The notes below the pieces were generated by a model. The model did no database searches and had not been told where the DNA came from. It saw nothing but the letters and a program-made list of their open reading frames with translations. A stretch of DNA of 64,000 bases from Tolypocladium sp. Sup5 PDA-1 (lineage: Eukaryota; Ascomycota; Sordariomycetes; Hypocreales; Ophiocordycipitaceae), in assembly GCA_000750105.3 (NCBI GenBank), contig JPHH03000039.1, positions 248,001-312,000 on the forward strand. Reading direction: 5' to 3'. Numbering within the stretch: position 1 is the first letter of the stretch; the number at the start of each line of letters is the position of its first letter. The translations under genes and the position numbers were made by a program. Of this stretch, positions 1-11,189 are shown one piece after another.

Positions 1-689
1 TCGGCATATGTGGCGATGTCTCTCTGGACGTCGATGAGTGGGCGTTGACGATCAACTGACACACGAACAGGACAGGCACCTGAGCTAGACTCCGAGATTC
101 TGAGTCCAAATATGACGTCCAGACTTTCCATCTGGTATGAGAGAACGATTGCCCAAGCTGTCGAGACCAGCGTCACGAGGTCGATATGAGACTCGGTCGC
201 CAATGCGCTGATATCGCAGCTTCCACCAATTAGACGATCTTGCGAATGAGCATCGGTGTAAGCGCCTGCTGGCTTTGGCAATGACACGCTCTGAGCTCCG
301 GTCAAGTGGCTTCTGCAGGAATCCTTCCCTTGTTCTTCCGAGCACAGGGTGTCGGCCGAGGTGGCCACAGGGGTTGCATTTGTTGTTGCTTTGGCGGTAG
401 ATTTGATCTGACAAACATCATTTGGTAGAGGAGGCTCAAAGACAAATCTTCTCGGGACTCCGGGGATATCGAAGGCAAGCGGGTTCTCGATGACGACGCT
501 TTGAGGGGGGCTTTCGTCGCTGTTGACCGGTGCTGTTTGCTGTGTGTCGAACTCAAACTTCACCGACTTGATCCTCGGGGTCCAGCTGCTTCGAATTGCC
601 ATATTGGATAGGGGTATCGCAGTATTTCTTGGATTCTGCGGTTTGAGTAAAGGCCCAATTGAGCTATAGCTGACTCTGATGATAGAGGG
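1..689 (-). CDS. Partial NRPS condensation-domain-like fragment
   Basis: Read on the minus strand, the frame starting after a TGA at 692-690 stays open to the left edge. It encodes residues such as LVTLVSTAWAIVLSYQ followed by LDVIFGLRIS and PVRVSVDRQRPLIDVQRD. That order (a TLV.AAWA.VL strand-helix, then D-DVVFG, then a VRV block) is typical of the C-terminal half of condensation domains in fungal non-ribosomal peptide synthetases. These domains form peptide bonds between carrier-bound amino acids. The rest would lie beyond position 1. No start or upstream exon is supported: the 5' side hits a stop, and other frames up to about 1.1 kb are broken. It could be an exon of a larger gene or a relic. 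The family call rests on pattern recognition only. Confidence 0.42.
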
Positions 690-2976
690 TCAACAAGGAG
701 GAGAACCTCAGCAGCTCGGGCGTGAGTACCCGGGCTGGTGCGGCGAATCACCCAAGGAAGCTGCGACAGTGGATTGGACCTCCAACGCGAGGTGAAATGA
801 GAAATGAGAAAGAGAGATGGAAGATCATCCCTTGCAAGAATCGCTGGTTGGGAAACCCGCGAAGTTATACAATGCCGCAAACGACCTATACGAGCTCACC
901 ATGGACGGCCGCCCCCACAAACAGCCTTGAACAGGTCCGGCAGGCTGGCCGAAGTACATGGAATGTCATAAGACAAGACGCAACTACGGTATGGAATAGC
1001 CAGCCGAGAGCATCGTGCAGCTGATGGAGTTGACGGCCCTGATCGCTAGCTTGTGGCGACTTCCGAAGTTACATCCATTGCGGAAACTGAAGCTATAGAC
1101 GGCTGGACTTGCAATCCTTGGACGGGTCGATTCAATTATAGCCGACTTGCAGCTATAGCGCCATGGACATGCATTTGGAGACGCTAATACGTGCTTACCA
1201 CTGGCGGCCGGTCCGTTGTTGCCGTGGCCAAGCCACTGATTGAATCTTCAAGCTGCAGTGCCGAGGGTTCGAATACCGGAGAGTACGGAAGAAATACTAC
1301 AGGAATCCACTGTGGGAGGGTGAGCCGTGCTGCGTGCTGCACGCTCCCGTTCAGCTCAAGCTGTATCAGGCGATTCGTGTGCGAAGAAGCAATTCGATTC
1401 TCAAGTGTCGTACGATGCACATCGCAGGCACAAGAACGCTTAACGCGCCATGGAAATGGAGAGATGTGTGCAAACTATTCCGATGGCAGATTGCTTCAGG
1501 GGTTTATCGAGCAAACGACATGCCACGCGCCATCGAACTGCCGAAATGTGCGCCTTGCGTCGCTTATTGCGGAACGATATCTTCACGTGGCAGACCAACG
1601 TCAACACAGATGAGGAACTGGTTCCTGGAATATGCTGAGAACTGCAGATCTCAGCTCCGCCTTGATAAAGATGCGCTTATGCATTAGCATCAGCAGAACG
1701 GCTGCGCGAACGCAGGGGACGCTGGCAACAGCTCCGGAGAAACGTTACCGGTGAGCTTTTTCGATTGTCACTGTTCCCAGGCCCAACAGCATGCCGGTGT
1801 CCCGGGAACAGCTGGAGGAACGAGGCTGTATTGTGAGTTGGACCCGCGCCGACGATCACTTCACGCGGAGATTGTGAGGGCAGCCATTGGACAAGGGGAT
1901 AGCCGTCACAGCCGCGTGGTTCAACAGAGAAGCCATAGCTGAAGAAGTCTTCAAGCAACATGTGGGTGGTTCGTACTATTTTCGTCGATATTGCCGAAGC
2001 GAAGATCGATGGGACAGGCAAGATGCAGGACCCCTGCACAAGGTGACAGACAGCACATGTCATTGACTTGTTAATATCCACATCAGGCTCTATTAGCTTC
2101 GGGAACCCATGCGAATCTCGCATAACGCCGGCTAAAGCTGTCTCCTCAGACCCCCCATCGGTCCTAGGAGTTCGGAGCAAAGCTTGAGACCGGGACGACC
2201 CGCTGTCAAATATTCCGTACTGAGTCCAGGGTTCCTCAGCCTTAGCAGCCGCCCAAGTGGGTTGACGCAGGTACGTGGTAGCCATTACGTAGTCAAGTCA
2301 GTCTGTATTGCGGAACGGACCAGGATTGCATATGCACGACAGTCGGCCGAGAGGCTGTCCGCAATCCGCTGCTCGATGACACTCTCCGTGGCGTGGTCTT
2401 TTACGTGGATATGAAAATTTTCAGACTTCTTACCTCTCTTCATTTATCTGACTCATGAGATCGTAATCACTCTCCTCCCGTTGCTGGCCCATGCACGACT
2501 GGAGGGTCTCGGCCATGAATATGCTACATCCCTGCTATAGGAGCTGCGAGTAGTCGAGGACAAGGTAGGCGAGAGAAAATTCTGAACGCAAGAAGACGGA
2601 AGGGCTTCGAGTCCTCGTTGACTTTATTGTCCTATTTTTCATTTTGTCTCATGATGGCCCGTCGACTTTTGTTCGCTGATGCCTGTTTCTTGTTCTCCTC
2701 GTTACGACCAGGACCCCTGCTAAGCGGCCTCGTTGCGAGTAAATGGCCCGTGTCTTGGCCGATTGAGAGCCCACCGTATCGAGACGGGAAGATGTGCAAG
2801 CTCGGTTGTACTCGTAACATCCAGAAGTCCCAGTCAACGTTGCTCTACCTCGGGAGGCAGTCTCCCCTGCAGAGGCGTGGCTACTCGTCTCGTCAAACAC
2901 GTTTAACAGAAATACAGGCAATTTCTGCGGCATAGTATGCTTAGTTTAGCTGCCATGGTCATCCTTGTCTATTACC
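690..2976. other. Gene-poor stretch, no supported gene
   Basis: Only short overlapping open frames occur here on both strands, and none shows a recognisable domain or a consistent exon chain. The longest (minus strand, 1677-2285, about 200 codons) has no family resemblance I can defend. The stretch may contain 3' flank of the protease-like gene and decayed sequence belonging to the condensation-domain fragment. Confidence 0.5.
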
Positions 2977-4566
2977 TTACGCCAATCGATACCCGGCCTT
3001 CACCACTTCTCTGGCATCCACCGATACACAGTAGCCAGCCCATTTTCCCTGGTTGATATAGTATTGGAAGAACCCCATAACAACGCCCTCGTTATCCCAA
3101 ATTGTAGACCCGCATGTGCCGTCCGGAGGTCGATCGAAAGCATACTCGTAGTCAACCCCTTCCCCTTCCACCTGGCCCATATATGCCCAGTTGTAGGCAA
3201 TGTAATCTAACGCGTCCGCCGCAGGATGCCCAGTTGGTTCAATCTTGAGAGATTTCCCAACAATGGCCCCTTCCGTGTTGCCGGTATACGGGCTATTGAG
3301 GTAGACACCTTGCGGCCATTTGGGCTCAGTATCCTCGTCTCCTGCATCCTCGCCATGGAGCTTAGTAAATCTCGGGACCGCACCAGAGGCGTTTTCGAAA
3401 GTTTCGTTGGCAAAAGAAATACCGTCCTCCAGCTGCACCAATGCCACATCTGTGTGTGTGATTTTCTGGACGGCCTTGCCAAGTACTTTCTTCTGGCCAC
3501 CTGGTAGGGCCTGATAAACCATCCCTTCGTCGCGAATACCGTGGGAGGCGCCAGTCATGAAGTCGTCATTAGCAGAATTTCTCACCAGAACCCCAGACGT
3601 GGTGGGGAACGCCGACGGGTGCGCATGGCTTCGTTGCTGGTCACTGCAAATCATAACTCCAGGCCTCAGGACCTTGTATGCCGTACTATCCACGATGCCC
3701 GTAGAGGGCCGCGGCTGGATAAGTCGTCCGGCTTGCAAGTCCACCCAACTTGGTCTGTGAAGGTCCTCTTGGAGCAAATACTCTGCAGGGCAATGCGCAA
3801 TCTTTCCTGGGAGCCAAAACCGTATAGCGTTGATGTTCAAGCTGGCGCCATCTAACACGAGGAAAAAGGTGCTTTGGATGGTGAATATGACTTCGCGTAG
3901 AGTGACGTTGGGATGGCGATTGCGAAGGTCTTTGACGGCATTGGAAACGAGGAGCCGAAAATCCTTATCCGAGAAAAAGTCTTCTCTTCTGCCATCGGAT
4001 TCCTGGCAGATGGAGATGGAGGGGTTTCCAGGTTTCTCTAGCGGAAACAGAGGACCGCGTCCTTGCGTTGGATCGCTGATTGTGATGGGCACGCCGCCCA
4101 CGGAGAGAGGCTAGGGCCTCGATGGTAGTTTCGTGACCGTGAAGCTCAGGTAAGCCCGATTCACCCCCACGGTGATGCTCGTTATACCCGGAAAGATGCT
4201 GCGAAGCATCTGTGCAGTCTCGCCCCTAAGAAGGCTAACGCTAAAGTCTCGCATGTCAAACGGGACGAGGATGTGCTTCGTATGCCATGGTTCCTCCGTC
4301 GTTACCGTCGTAGGTGCATATTGGTCCGTCACGTTGGCGGTGGCCTCGGGAAACAGCTGTTTTGGGGCGAAGTAAGGACCGAGGGAGACCTGATCACCAA
4401 TCCCAAGGCCGGGAGGGCATTGGCTGGGAGAGACGAGAACCAGCGAACGCTTCGGAGCTGACTGGGTAGCTGTGGGAGTGATTGTTCGCTTGTTTCTAGG
4501 GGCCGTAGGGGCCGAAACGCGAGGTATCACCGCGACTGCGGTGACGGGAGAGGTTTGAGATGGCAT
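2977..4566 (-). CDS. Trypsin-fold protease-like protein with in-frame TAG
   Basis: Two open stretches lie in the same frame, split by one TAG at 4113-4111. From ATG 4566 there are 151 codons, then the stop, then 377 more. The C-terminal half looks like a chymotrypsin-fold peptidase. A histidine sits in MTGASHGIRD, an aspartate in HTDVALVQLEDG, and the nucleophile region reads DGTCGSTIWD. That puts cysteine where secreted serine proteases carry serine in GDSGG; a GxCG nucleophile is known from 3C-type proteases. No signal peptide is evident. The stop could be a nonsense mutation. It could also lie in a 54-nt in-frame intron (4164-4111, donor GTGAAT, acceptor CCCTAG) with a poor branch site. 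Family assignment is moderate; activity is unknown. Confidence 0.5.
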
Positions 4567-5353
4567 GGTTACCTCCGTTGAACAATCTGAATACTGAATT
4601 ATTAGCCCTGAGCGACTTTGCACGTAGAGTGCGACGTACCGAGTACCTGACTCACCACTGATTCGGGATCGAGTGAAAGTATGCCGGAACGAACGAGAAA
4701 TGGAAGCAAGAACAGTCCAAGATATTACCATGCCTGCCAGGCCATTTCAAGCAGGAGGACGACTTCAGGACGTGATGTTGTTGTGAAGGAAAATTGCGAA
4801 GAGAGGGCGATGATTGTCGAGACATGAACAGTGAGTTTCCTTTCATGAGTCACTGCAGCGGTTATTAAACTCAAAGCCCAAGGATGATTCCAGCTGCTGG
4901 CAGGCGCCACGGCTCGGCTCACGTGTGCTAGAAGAACTTACCCCTCAGATGTGGCACAGGCGGAAGACCTTCGTGGCCTGCAGGAACGCGCAGAATAACC
5001 CGCTCGAGGGCCGGCTGGGAATGGCGAGGATGGCGGGCGGCGAGGTGATGGTGCTGGGCTTGGGTCACTCGCCGTTCCTGGTCGAGAAGCACATTCGGAA
5101 ACTGGTATGGATCGTCATGAATGTATAAGCCAACGCCGCGTAGTCTGCTCTTTGAGGTTGAGTGACCGTGTAACCAAGACTGTTTGACGTGTGGGATGTG
5201 CCAGACCATGCCGCACGTGAAGTGGGCGTACAACAACCCCCCTTGTCCTCGTTTCTCTACACGCAGTTCCAGCCATCATGTCCAGTAAGACAAGACTCTT
5301 GCAACGCCCCCCTCGGTATCTGCCCTTCAACGCGCGCCACCAGCGGCGACGCC
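4567..5353. other. Intergenic: 5' flank of protease-like gene, 3' flank of sec17
   Basis: Only short shadow frames without domains occur. The upper part is the presumed promoter of the minus-strand protease-like gene and the lower part the 3' flank of sec17. Confidence 0.5.
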
Positions 5354-6451
5354 TTACGCAAACTCGTCGTCGGCCTCCTCAATCGCATTCTTGACCCGCA
5401 CCAGGATGGTCGTCTTCCACTTGTCCAGCTTGCTCACCTGGTCGTACTGGAACAGTTTGTCGGTGAACTGCTCCTGGCTCTTGGCCTCGATGGCGTCGCA
5501 CAGGTCCGTTAGCAGCAGGTGCTCGCGCGCCGTCGCAAACGCCGGGTCCATCTCGCGGTACCGCTCGAGGGCGCGCTGGGCCGCCACCAGGTCGCCGCTG
5601 GCGAGGTGGCAGATGCCGGCCTTGAGAAAGTAGTCCTTGACGCTGTACTTCATGAGGTTGTTGCTGATGGACTGCTCGGCCACCTTTTCAAAGTTCTCGA
5701 TGGCCTTGTAGTAGTCTTGCCCGAGGGCGGCCACGTCGGCGACCTTGAGCCAGAGCTTGTTGGCGAGTCTGTCCACACAATTAGTCTCTGATATTCGCCC
5801 CCAAGGGGTAATGATGACACGCACGCGTTGGCATTGTCGCCCTCGTACCATCCCGCGGCAGCCTCGTAGCACTCGAGCGCGCTCTTGGGGTCGTCCAGCT
5901 CCTGCTCATACAGCTCACCCAGGCTCTCCTTGTGCGACGCAGCGCGCCGGAAGTTGCCCTTTGCGCAGTACCGGTCGACGGCCACGTTGAGGCACCGCGC
6001 CGCGGCCTTGGGGTCATCCTTGCGGTAGGCCTTGAAGGCGTCGACGAGCGTGTTGGCGGCGTCGTCGGGCTCGTTGAGCTTGTTGGTCTGTATTTGCGCG
6101 GCCTGCTCGAAGGCCTTGCCGGCATCGACGTCTGTTTTCCCACACGGTGGTCAGCTAACATGGCCATCCCACGACTCACTCGGAGGGGCTGCTGGGACGT
6201 GTGTACGCACTCTGCTTCTGCATCTTAAAGGCATTGGCGGCCTGGATAAACATATCCGCCGCATTCTGGTACTTGTCCTCGCGTCCGCCAAAGAAGCTGA
6301 AGCCGCCGCCGGCGCCCTGGAGCGCCTTCTCGGCCTATGTCGATGCGAGCTGTCAGCGCTGGCTCATCGGTAGGTAGATGAGATCTTGGTGGCGGGGGAG
6401 GGGCATCGTGAGGCAGACCTTTTGGAGCAGCGCGCGGGGATCCTGGGCCAT
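5354..6451 (-). CDS. sec17: Alpha-SNAP vesicle-fusion adaptor Sec17
   Basis: Four exons: 6451-6419, 6334-6211, 6131-5825, 5768-5354, giving 292 residues, the usual alpha-SNAP length. The N-terminus MAQDPRALLQKAEKALQ leads into the membrane-contacting loop GGFSFFGGREDKYQNAAD. TPR-like helical hairpins follow, and the end is WKTTILVRVKNAIEEADDEFA, the conserved leucine-rich tail that stimulates NSF/Sec18. Alpha-SNAP binds cis-SNARE complexes and recruits Sec18 for ATP-driven disassembly on cytosolic membranes. The first exon is only 33 nt and its donor (GTCTGC) is weak, but the join restores the family sequence exactly. The gene is divergent from the GatC gene across about 416 bp. Confidence 0.95.
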
Positions 6452-6867
6452 GGTGGCGGGTGTATCGAGCTCTATACGATGTGAGGGGAGGTTCGGCCAG
6501 AGGGAGTCTGCCGTAGAGAATCGCGGCGTGGGATGTTGGGGTTTGAGGAGAGGTGTCTTGAACAAGGCATGTCGATGGATGGTCTGCCAGCGCCGCGAGA
6601 CAGGTATGACGCCTAAGCCACCGTCAACTAGTGGGGCTCCCCCCGCGTGGGAGTTACATTGCAGCGGCGCGAAGTGTGGTGGCGGAGAAGGTACCGTCTT
6701 CAGTCTGTCTCAGTGGACCCTGCAATAGGTAAGTTATTAGCCACTCCCGCTTGTGACAGCTCTTCCTCAACACCATCGCCAATCTTCGACGTCTCCCATC
6801 GATCGCAGCGCACCTCGCCCTCCCCTCTCAAAAGCGGCAGTCACTCGCTTCATACGACGCACACAGC
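6452..6867. promoter_or_regulatory. Shared divergent promoter region sec17 / GatC
   Basis: These 416 bp separate the start codons of sec17 (minus) and the GatC-like gene (plus) and hold no gene. I see no clear TATA box. Confidence 0.45.
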
Positions 6868-7446
6868 ATGTCGCTCTGCACAGGCTGCCGTCTGGCCCTC
6901 CGCCAGGCCGCCCGCCACCCGTACGACCGCCGCCGCGCCGCCTCCGCCCTCTCCACCAAAGCCTCCCCCGACGACATCCTCTCCAAGCCAACCTGGTCCG
7001 TCCGCTCCCTCCGCGGGCCCGCGACGCCCACCCCTGAGCAGCAGCAGCATCACCCCATCACGCCCCCCCAGCTGTACCACCTCCTGCGCCTCGCCGCCCT
7101 CCCGCAGCCCGCCTCCGCCGACGAGGAGGCCGCCATGATCGCCACCCTGCAGAGCCAGCTGCAGTTCGTGCGCGCCGTCCAGCGCGTCGACACCGCCGGC
7201 GTCGAGCCCCTGAGCGCCATCCGCGACGAGACGGACGAGGCCCTGCGCGAGGGCACCGTCGGCCTCGAGGACCTGCGGGACGCGCTGGGCAAGGAGGCGC
7301 GCGTGGGACACTACAAGCGGCCCAGGCGGGTCAAGGAAAAGGTCGACGCCGAGGCGGAGGAGTGGGATGCGCTGTCGACGGCGTCGAGGAAGGCGGGCAA
7401 GTACTTTGTTGTCGAGAGCGGGTCAAAGGAGAACGGCGGATCTTAA
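6868..7446 (+). CDS. Mitochondrial Glu-tRNA(Gln) amidotransferase subunit C (Gta3 type)
   Basis: A single exon of 192 residues. The first 30 or so residues are rich in Arg and Ala and lack acids (MSLCTGCRLALRQAARH), as in a mitochondrial presequence. The core ITPPQLYHLLRLAALP, then LQSQLQFVRAVQRVDTAG and VEPLSAIRDETDEALRE, matches the GatC/Gta3 layout: a helix pair, then the VEPL motif that wraps around the amidase subunit. GatC stabilises the GatCAB-type complex that converts misacylated Glu-tRNA(Gln) to Gln-tRNA(Gln) in mitochondria. Codons are strongly C-rich in the third position. The gene lies close to two other mitochondrial translation genes (the Gep3/Mtg3-like GTPase and the L51/S25-type ribosomal protein). 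Confidence 0.82.
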   Translation: MSLCTGCRLALRQAARHPYDRRRAASALSTKASPDDILSKPTWSVRSLRGPATPTPEQQQHHPITPPQLYHLLRLAALPQPASADEEAAMIATLQSQLQFVRAVQRVDTAGVEPLSAIRDETDEALREGTVGLEDLRDALGKEARVGHYKRPRRVKEKVDAEAEEWDALSTASRKAGKYFVVESGSKENGGS

Positions 7447-7698
7447 CAAGACCGTTTGTGTCTGTTTGCTCTGCATTGTTCTGCGTTGATACCCCGTCGT
7501 TGCGGAGATAGAAGAGTGTCCCAATGATACGGCCTCACTTCCATGATACTCTATGCTCATCGCTTGCCGTGCCCTCTGTGTTCATAAACGCCATGTTCCC
7601 TCGTTAAAGAAATGATGCAATACCGTCGCCTCCCTCATAATGCTGATATCACCATCCACCGAACAGTCTCCCGCTGTTGCTCGTGCTCCCGCCATCAT

Positions 7699-8224
7699 CT
7701 ACGCCTTCTTGCCCGCAGGCTCATCCTTTGGCTTCGGCTTGGGCACCTTTTCGTACGCGTTCGGGCTCGGCGGGCGCTTCTGCTTCTCGGCCGGCTTCTT
7801 TCTCCGCCCGCGCCCATGGCGGTGCGAGTGGCCACACGCGGGCGTCTTCTTGGCGTCGCCGTCGCCCTTGTTGCTCTCGGAGTCGGAGTCGGAGCCTGAC
7901 GACGAAGAGTCCGACGACGACTCGTCGCTCGATTCGTCTACCGCCTTGGGCTTGTGGTATATGCAGCAGACTAGAGGGTCTTCGGTCAGCATCCTGTAGT
8001 CCAGAGGGTTGGGGAAACGCACCCTTCGAGCTCTTGCGTCCGAGGCCCTCGTTGTCGACCACGTCCTCTGCCCACTGCACCGACCGCCCGGTGGCAGTAT
8101 GCCCGCCCCTCAGACGCAGTACCCGCGGCGCCTCCGTGTGCGTCTCCGAGTCTGTGCTCTGCGTCGTCGTCGTCTGGGACGTCGTCGGCGTGTCCCGCTG
8201 CTGCTGCTGCTGTCGGTCCGCCAT
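7699..8224 (-). CDS. ypi1: Type 1 protein phosphatase inhibitor Ypi1 (inhibitor-3)
   Basis: Two exons (8224-8023 and 7970-7699) give 157 residues. The join restores the hallmark of the family: VLRLRGG, then SVQWAEDVVDNEGLGRKSSK, then VCCIYHKPK. The V.W.EDVVDNE segment is the PP1-docking region and the CCIYHKP motif is the conserved inhibitor-3 signature. A polyglutamine/threonine leader, an acidic Ser/Asp run and a Lys/Pro-rich tail follow the usual pattern. Ypi1 binds the PP1 catalytic subunit Glc7 in the nucleus and modulates it. I chose the ATG at 8224; upstream CAA/CAG codons extend the frame but contain no ATG. Confidence 0.93.
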
Positions 8225-8703
8225 GGCGTGATATTGTTGCTGTTGTTGTTGCTGCAAGCCTGGGCAAGACTTTGGGTGCGTCTCTCGTTTCGGCGGCAGT
8301 GTATGTGAGAATGCCGATTGTCGCCTTGGAGTGCAGCGTTCTTTTATACGTTGCCGGGGGCGAGGCTCGTGTGACTGGAGGTTGAAGACTGAAAAACGTC
8401 ATTTGCAGAGGGGTGGATCGGGCGCCACGATCGTTGCCTCGCTCCGTACGGACTACCGTTAGTCGCATCGCCACAGCCCAAGGCGGCGCGCGGCCACGTG
8501 AGGATTAAAGGCAGCCTCTCACAGACGGCACCAACACCCGCATTCCAGCATATCAGGCGCCAGGATCCATGCAGAATATTTGCGCTTTCAGCAAACATTT
8601 ATACATCAAGCTGAATCACGGGCTTTTGCAGAAATAGCAGTGAGGAGCAGGGGGGTATATTGCATCAATATGGTATCCGTACATGACGATGTACTACACG
8701 GCC
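8225..8703. other. Intergenic between ypi1 5' side and Gep3 3' side
   Basis: This holds the ypi1 promoter and leader, including a short CAA/CAG run just before its ATG, and the 3' flank of the Gep3-like gene. No further gene is seen. Confidence 0.5.
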
Positions 8704-10924
8704 TCAGCTCGTCACGGCCCTCCTCTCCTGCTTGGCCATCTTCTTCTGCCCCTTCACGCTGCGCCTCGGTCGGCTCTTCTTGTGCTCCGGCAGCACTCGT
8801 GCCTTGTTGTTCAACCATCCGTTGATCGGCATGCGCGATCCCACGAATCGGCCCTCCGGGGAGTACACGTCCACCGCCGGCCAGTCCGGCTCTGGCCGAG
8901 GAGGCGGCGCACGAGCTGGCGCTGCCATGGCCCCCGTCGAGTCCTTCCTCTTGCTGATCAGCTCGGCGAACGGGTCATCTGTTGCCGCAGGACTGTCCTC
9001 CATCTCTAGCGGCTCTTCTCCATCCCCTATCCGCCTGTCTGCCTCGCGCTGCATGCTGGACCACCGATCAAAGTCTCGCGCGCGGACTTGCGCTACAACC
9101 TCGACATACCCGACGCCCTCGATCAGAATGTCGACAGATATTACACGAAAGGGCAGCCGCTCAACGTCCAGCCCGACCGCATTCTTTCGCGTCAGGGGAC
9201 CAGCCCTCTTCTTCGTCACATCGTAACACAGCTTAAACGTGCCCGCATGCTTCATCTTGTCGCCAGCCCCGGGCAGCGTGATATTCTCCAAGCCGACAGA
9301 GTCCCGCGTCTGGTCCTGGAACCCAACGGCCTTTTCCGTCATGGTCAGGTGCTCGTCGATTGGTGTGAAGTTGTACATGAGGAAGATCATGTCTGGCGTG
9401 CGAGGCGTGATGCGTATCAGCCCGCCTCCGAGGATCAGCGACTTTCCGGACCTGACCGAGATCTGCTCCGGCACGATTCGCCTCTTCATGATCAGCGACT
9501 GTCTGTGCTCCTCCTTGACGAACAATTCCAAGTCGCTTCGTGCCAGTCCAGGCAGGTCGATGAGCTCCCCCTTGCCGTTTCCGAAAGGAACCCGGATCGG
9601 TGATGCAGTCGTACCAGGGAGGGACGATACCACTGGCATCTCGGGGTAGTTTTGCGCCGGCTGAGGGGGCGGCAGAAGATCGCCCACGTCCAAGTCCTCC
9701 CAGGCCTCCTGTTGCTCGTCGCCTGCATCTGCCATCGACTCGGCACTAACAGCGTTCCTGGGATATGTCGACACGGATGCTCGGTCGGCGTGCTTGCCCT
9801 CGGTCATCCTCCCCTTGGGATACACCGCCTCAAACAGCTGGCTCTTTCCAACGTTGACCTTGCCTACCATCCAACCGGCGCCGCCCCTGTTCCAGATGTC
9901 TTCTTTGATCGTCGTCGTCCACCAGCCCCTCTTGGCGCTGACACAGCTCAAGTTGCCGAGACGCACCCTTCCGCCCAGCCTCCCCAGAGTATCCCGCAGC
10001 ACCTCTCTCAAATACGGCATCAGAGCGTCTACCATTTCCTTGGTCGGTGCCAGCAAGTCGCTCCGCGTAATTATGAAGCTCATCTCTGTCTTGCGGTCCT
10101 TGTAGAATTTGGACGATCTAGAGCGGCGGTTGCGCGATCGGAGCGGGATGTCTCCCAGGAGCACGTTCAGCCGCGGTATCAGCGACATGGGGAAGTCGGC
10201 GGCGTCGATAACGTGGTATATGTGATTGTACTTGTGAGGCGACTCCTCGATGGTCTCTCGTAGGGACTCGACGGTGGGGTGAAACATTGTCATCTTCGCT
10301 GTGTCACCGGTCGTGCTGTAATGCATCAAGCTGTGGCATCGGTCGCAGACCGGAGGTTTCTCGGAGACGAGTGCTGCCATCGTCAGCTTGCTATTGTCGC
10401 TTGGGGAGGAAGCATCTCATACCGGCCAGGGCGCTTCCTAATGACTCTTCCCCCGATATCATGGCAGCGGGGCTCAACCCAAGCTCCTCGAGCTTACCCT
10501 TGTCCAGAGACTTGAGCGCCTCACCCACGAGATCGTCTTCCTTGGAATCTGAAGGCCTCCTCTCCGATGTCCTAGGATGGATCCACGTGCGAACCCTCTT
10601 GCTCTCCAGGTCAAAGTATCCAAACTGCTGCGAGTCGCTCGTCTGCGTAAAAGATCCGCAGCCGCTGCACGTTACCGGCAATCTGCGAGCCCGGGTCTTC
10701 GACGCCTCAACCGGCGGCGGTGGTGGATTCCGCACATCGCTGGGCGCCGCCTCCGTATGGTTCCTTCGCCGATGCGACGGCGCAGAGACGACGAGGCGAT
10801 TCCGCGAAGAGCTGCTGGAAAGCCCAATCGCAGGGCACAGATACACAGGCACGCCGACCGAAGGCGCCAGGTCGCCTATCCGCAAGGCCCTGTTGAGCCA
10901 TCGCGCTGCTGCTGCGCGGTGCAT
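8704..10924 (-). CDS. Gep3/Mtg3-type circularly permuted GTPase, mitoribosome assembly
   Basis: Two exons (10924-10423 and 10373-8704) give 723 residues. The 49-nt intron has a CTGAC branch site and its removal joins SALA to LVSEKPPVCDRCH. An Arg/Ala-rich leader suggests mitochondrial import. A zinc site CSGCG..CDRCH follows, then GTPase motifs in permuted order: G4-like TRSDLL, G5-like SCVSAKRG, the P-loop GKVNVGKSQLF, and G3 DLPGL. This order defines the YqeH/Gep3 (genetic interactor of prohibitin, Mtg3) family, which assists assembly of the small mitochondrial ribosomal subunit. The tail KGQKKMAKQERR is basic, as expected for rRNA contact. The gene is divergent from the L51/S25-type ribosomal protein gene. 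Confidence 0.86.
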
Positions 10925-11189
10925 CGTCGTTTTTGGTCTCAGCAGTGTCGGTGCTGCGACATGTGAAGCTAACAGGAGAATCGCAGTCCCCAAAATTTCC
11001 CAAAGGAGCTGCAGTTCGCGTGTCGCAGGGGGCGTCATGGGCTCCACACCCGGATGATTAGCCGGTCCGGCGCTACAGGGATCCATTGGGTTTTCTAGAT
11101 GCAACATTGGACCTCGCCGCGGCATCGCGAAGCTGTTTGGCGCAAACCAGAATTGACGATTCCCTGGGCTCGTGATTCAAGCCGGCAAG
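10925..11189. promoter_or_regulatory. Short bidirectional promoter, Gep3 / mitoribosomal protein
   Basis: Only 265 bp separate the chosen start codons of two divergent genes that both act in mitochondrial translation, so a shared promoter is likely. No clear TATA motif is visible. Confidence 0.5.

Noticed and set aside
1677..2285. 202-codon minus-strand frame
   Set aside because: No motif could be tied to a family, and neighbouring exons could not be found.
4111..4113. Programmed stop-codon readthrough at the TAG
   Set aside because: The following bases (CCT) are not a known readthrough context such as CTA after UGA; nonsense mutation or intron are simpler.
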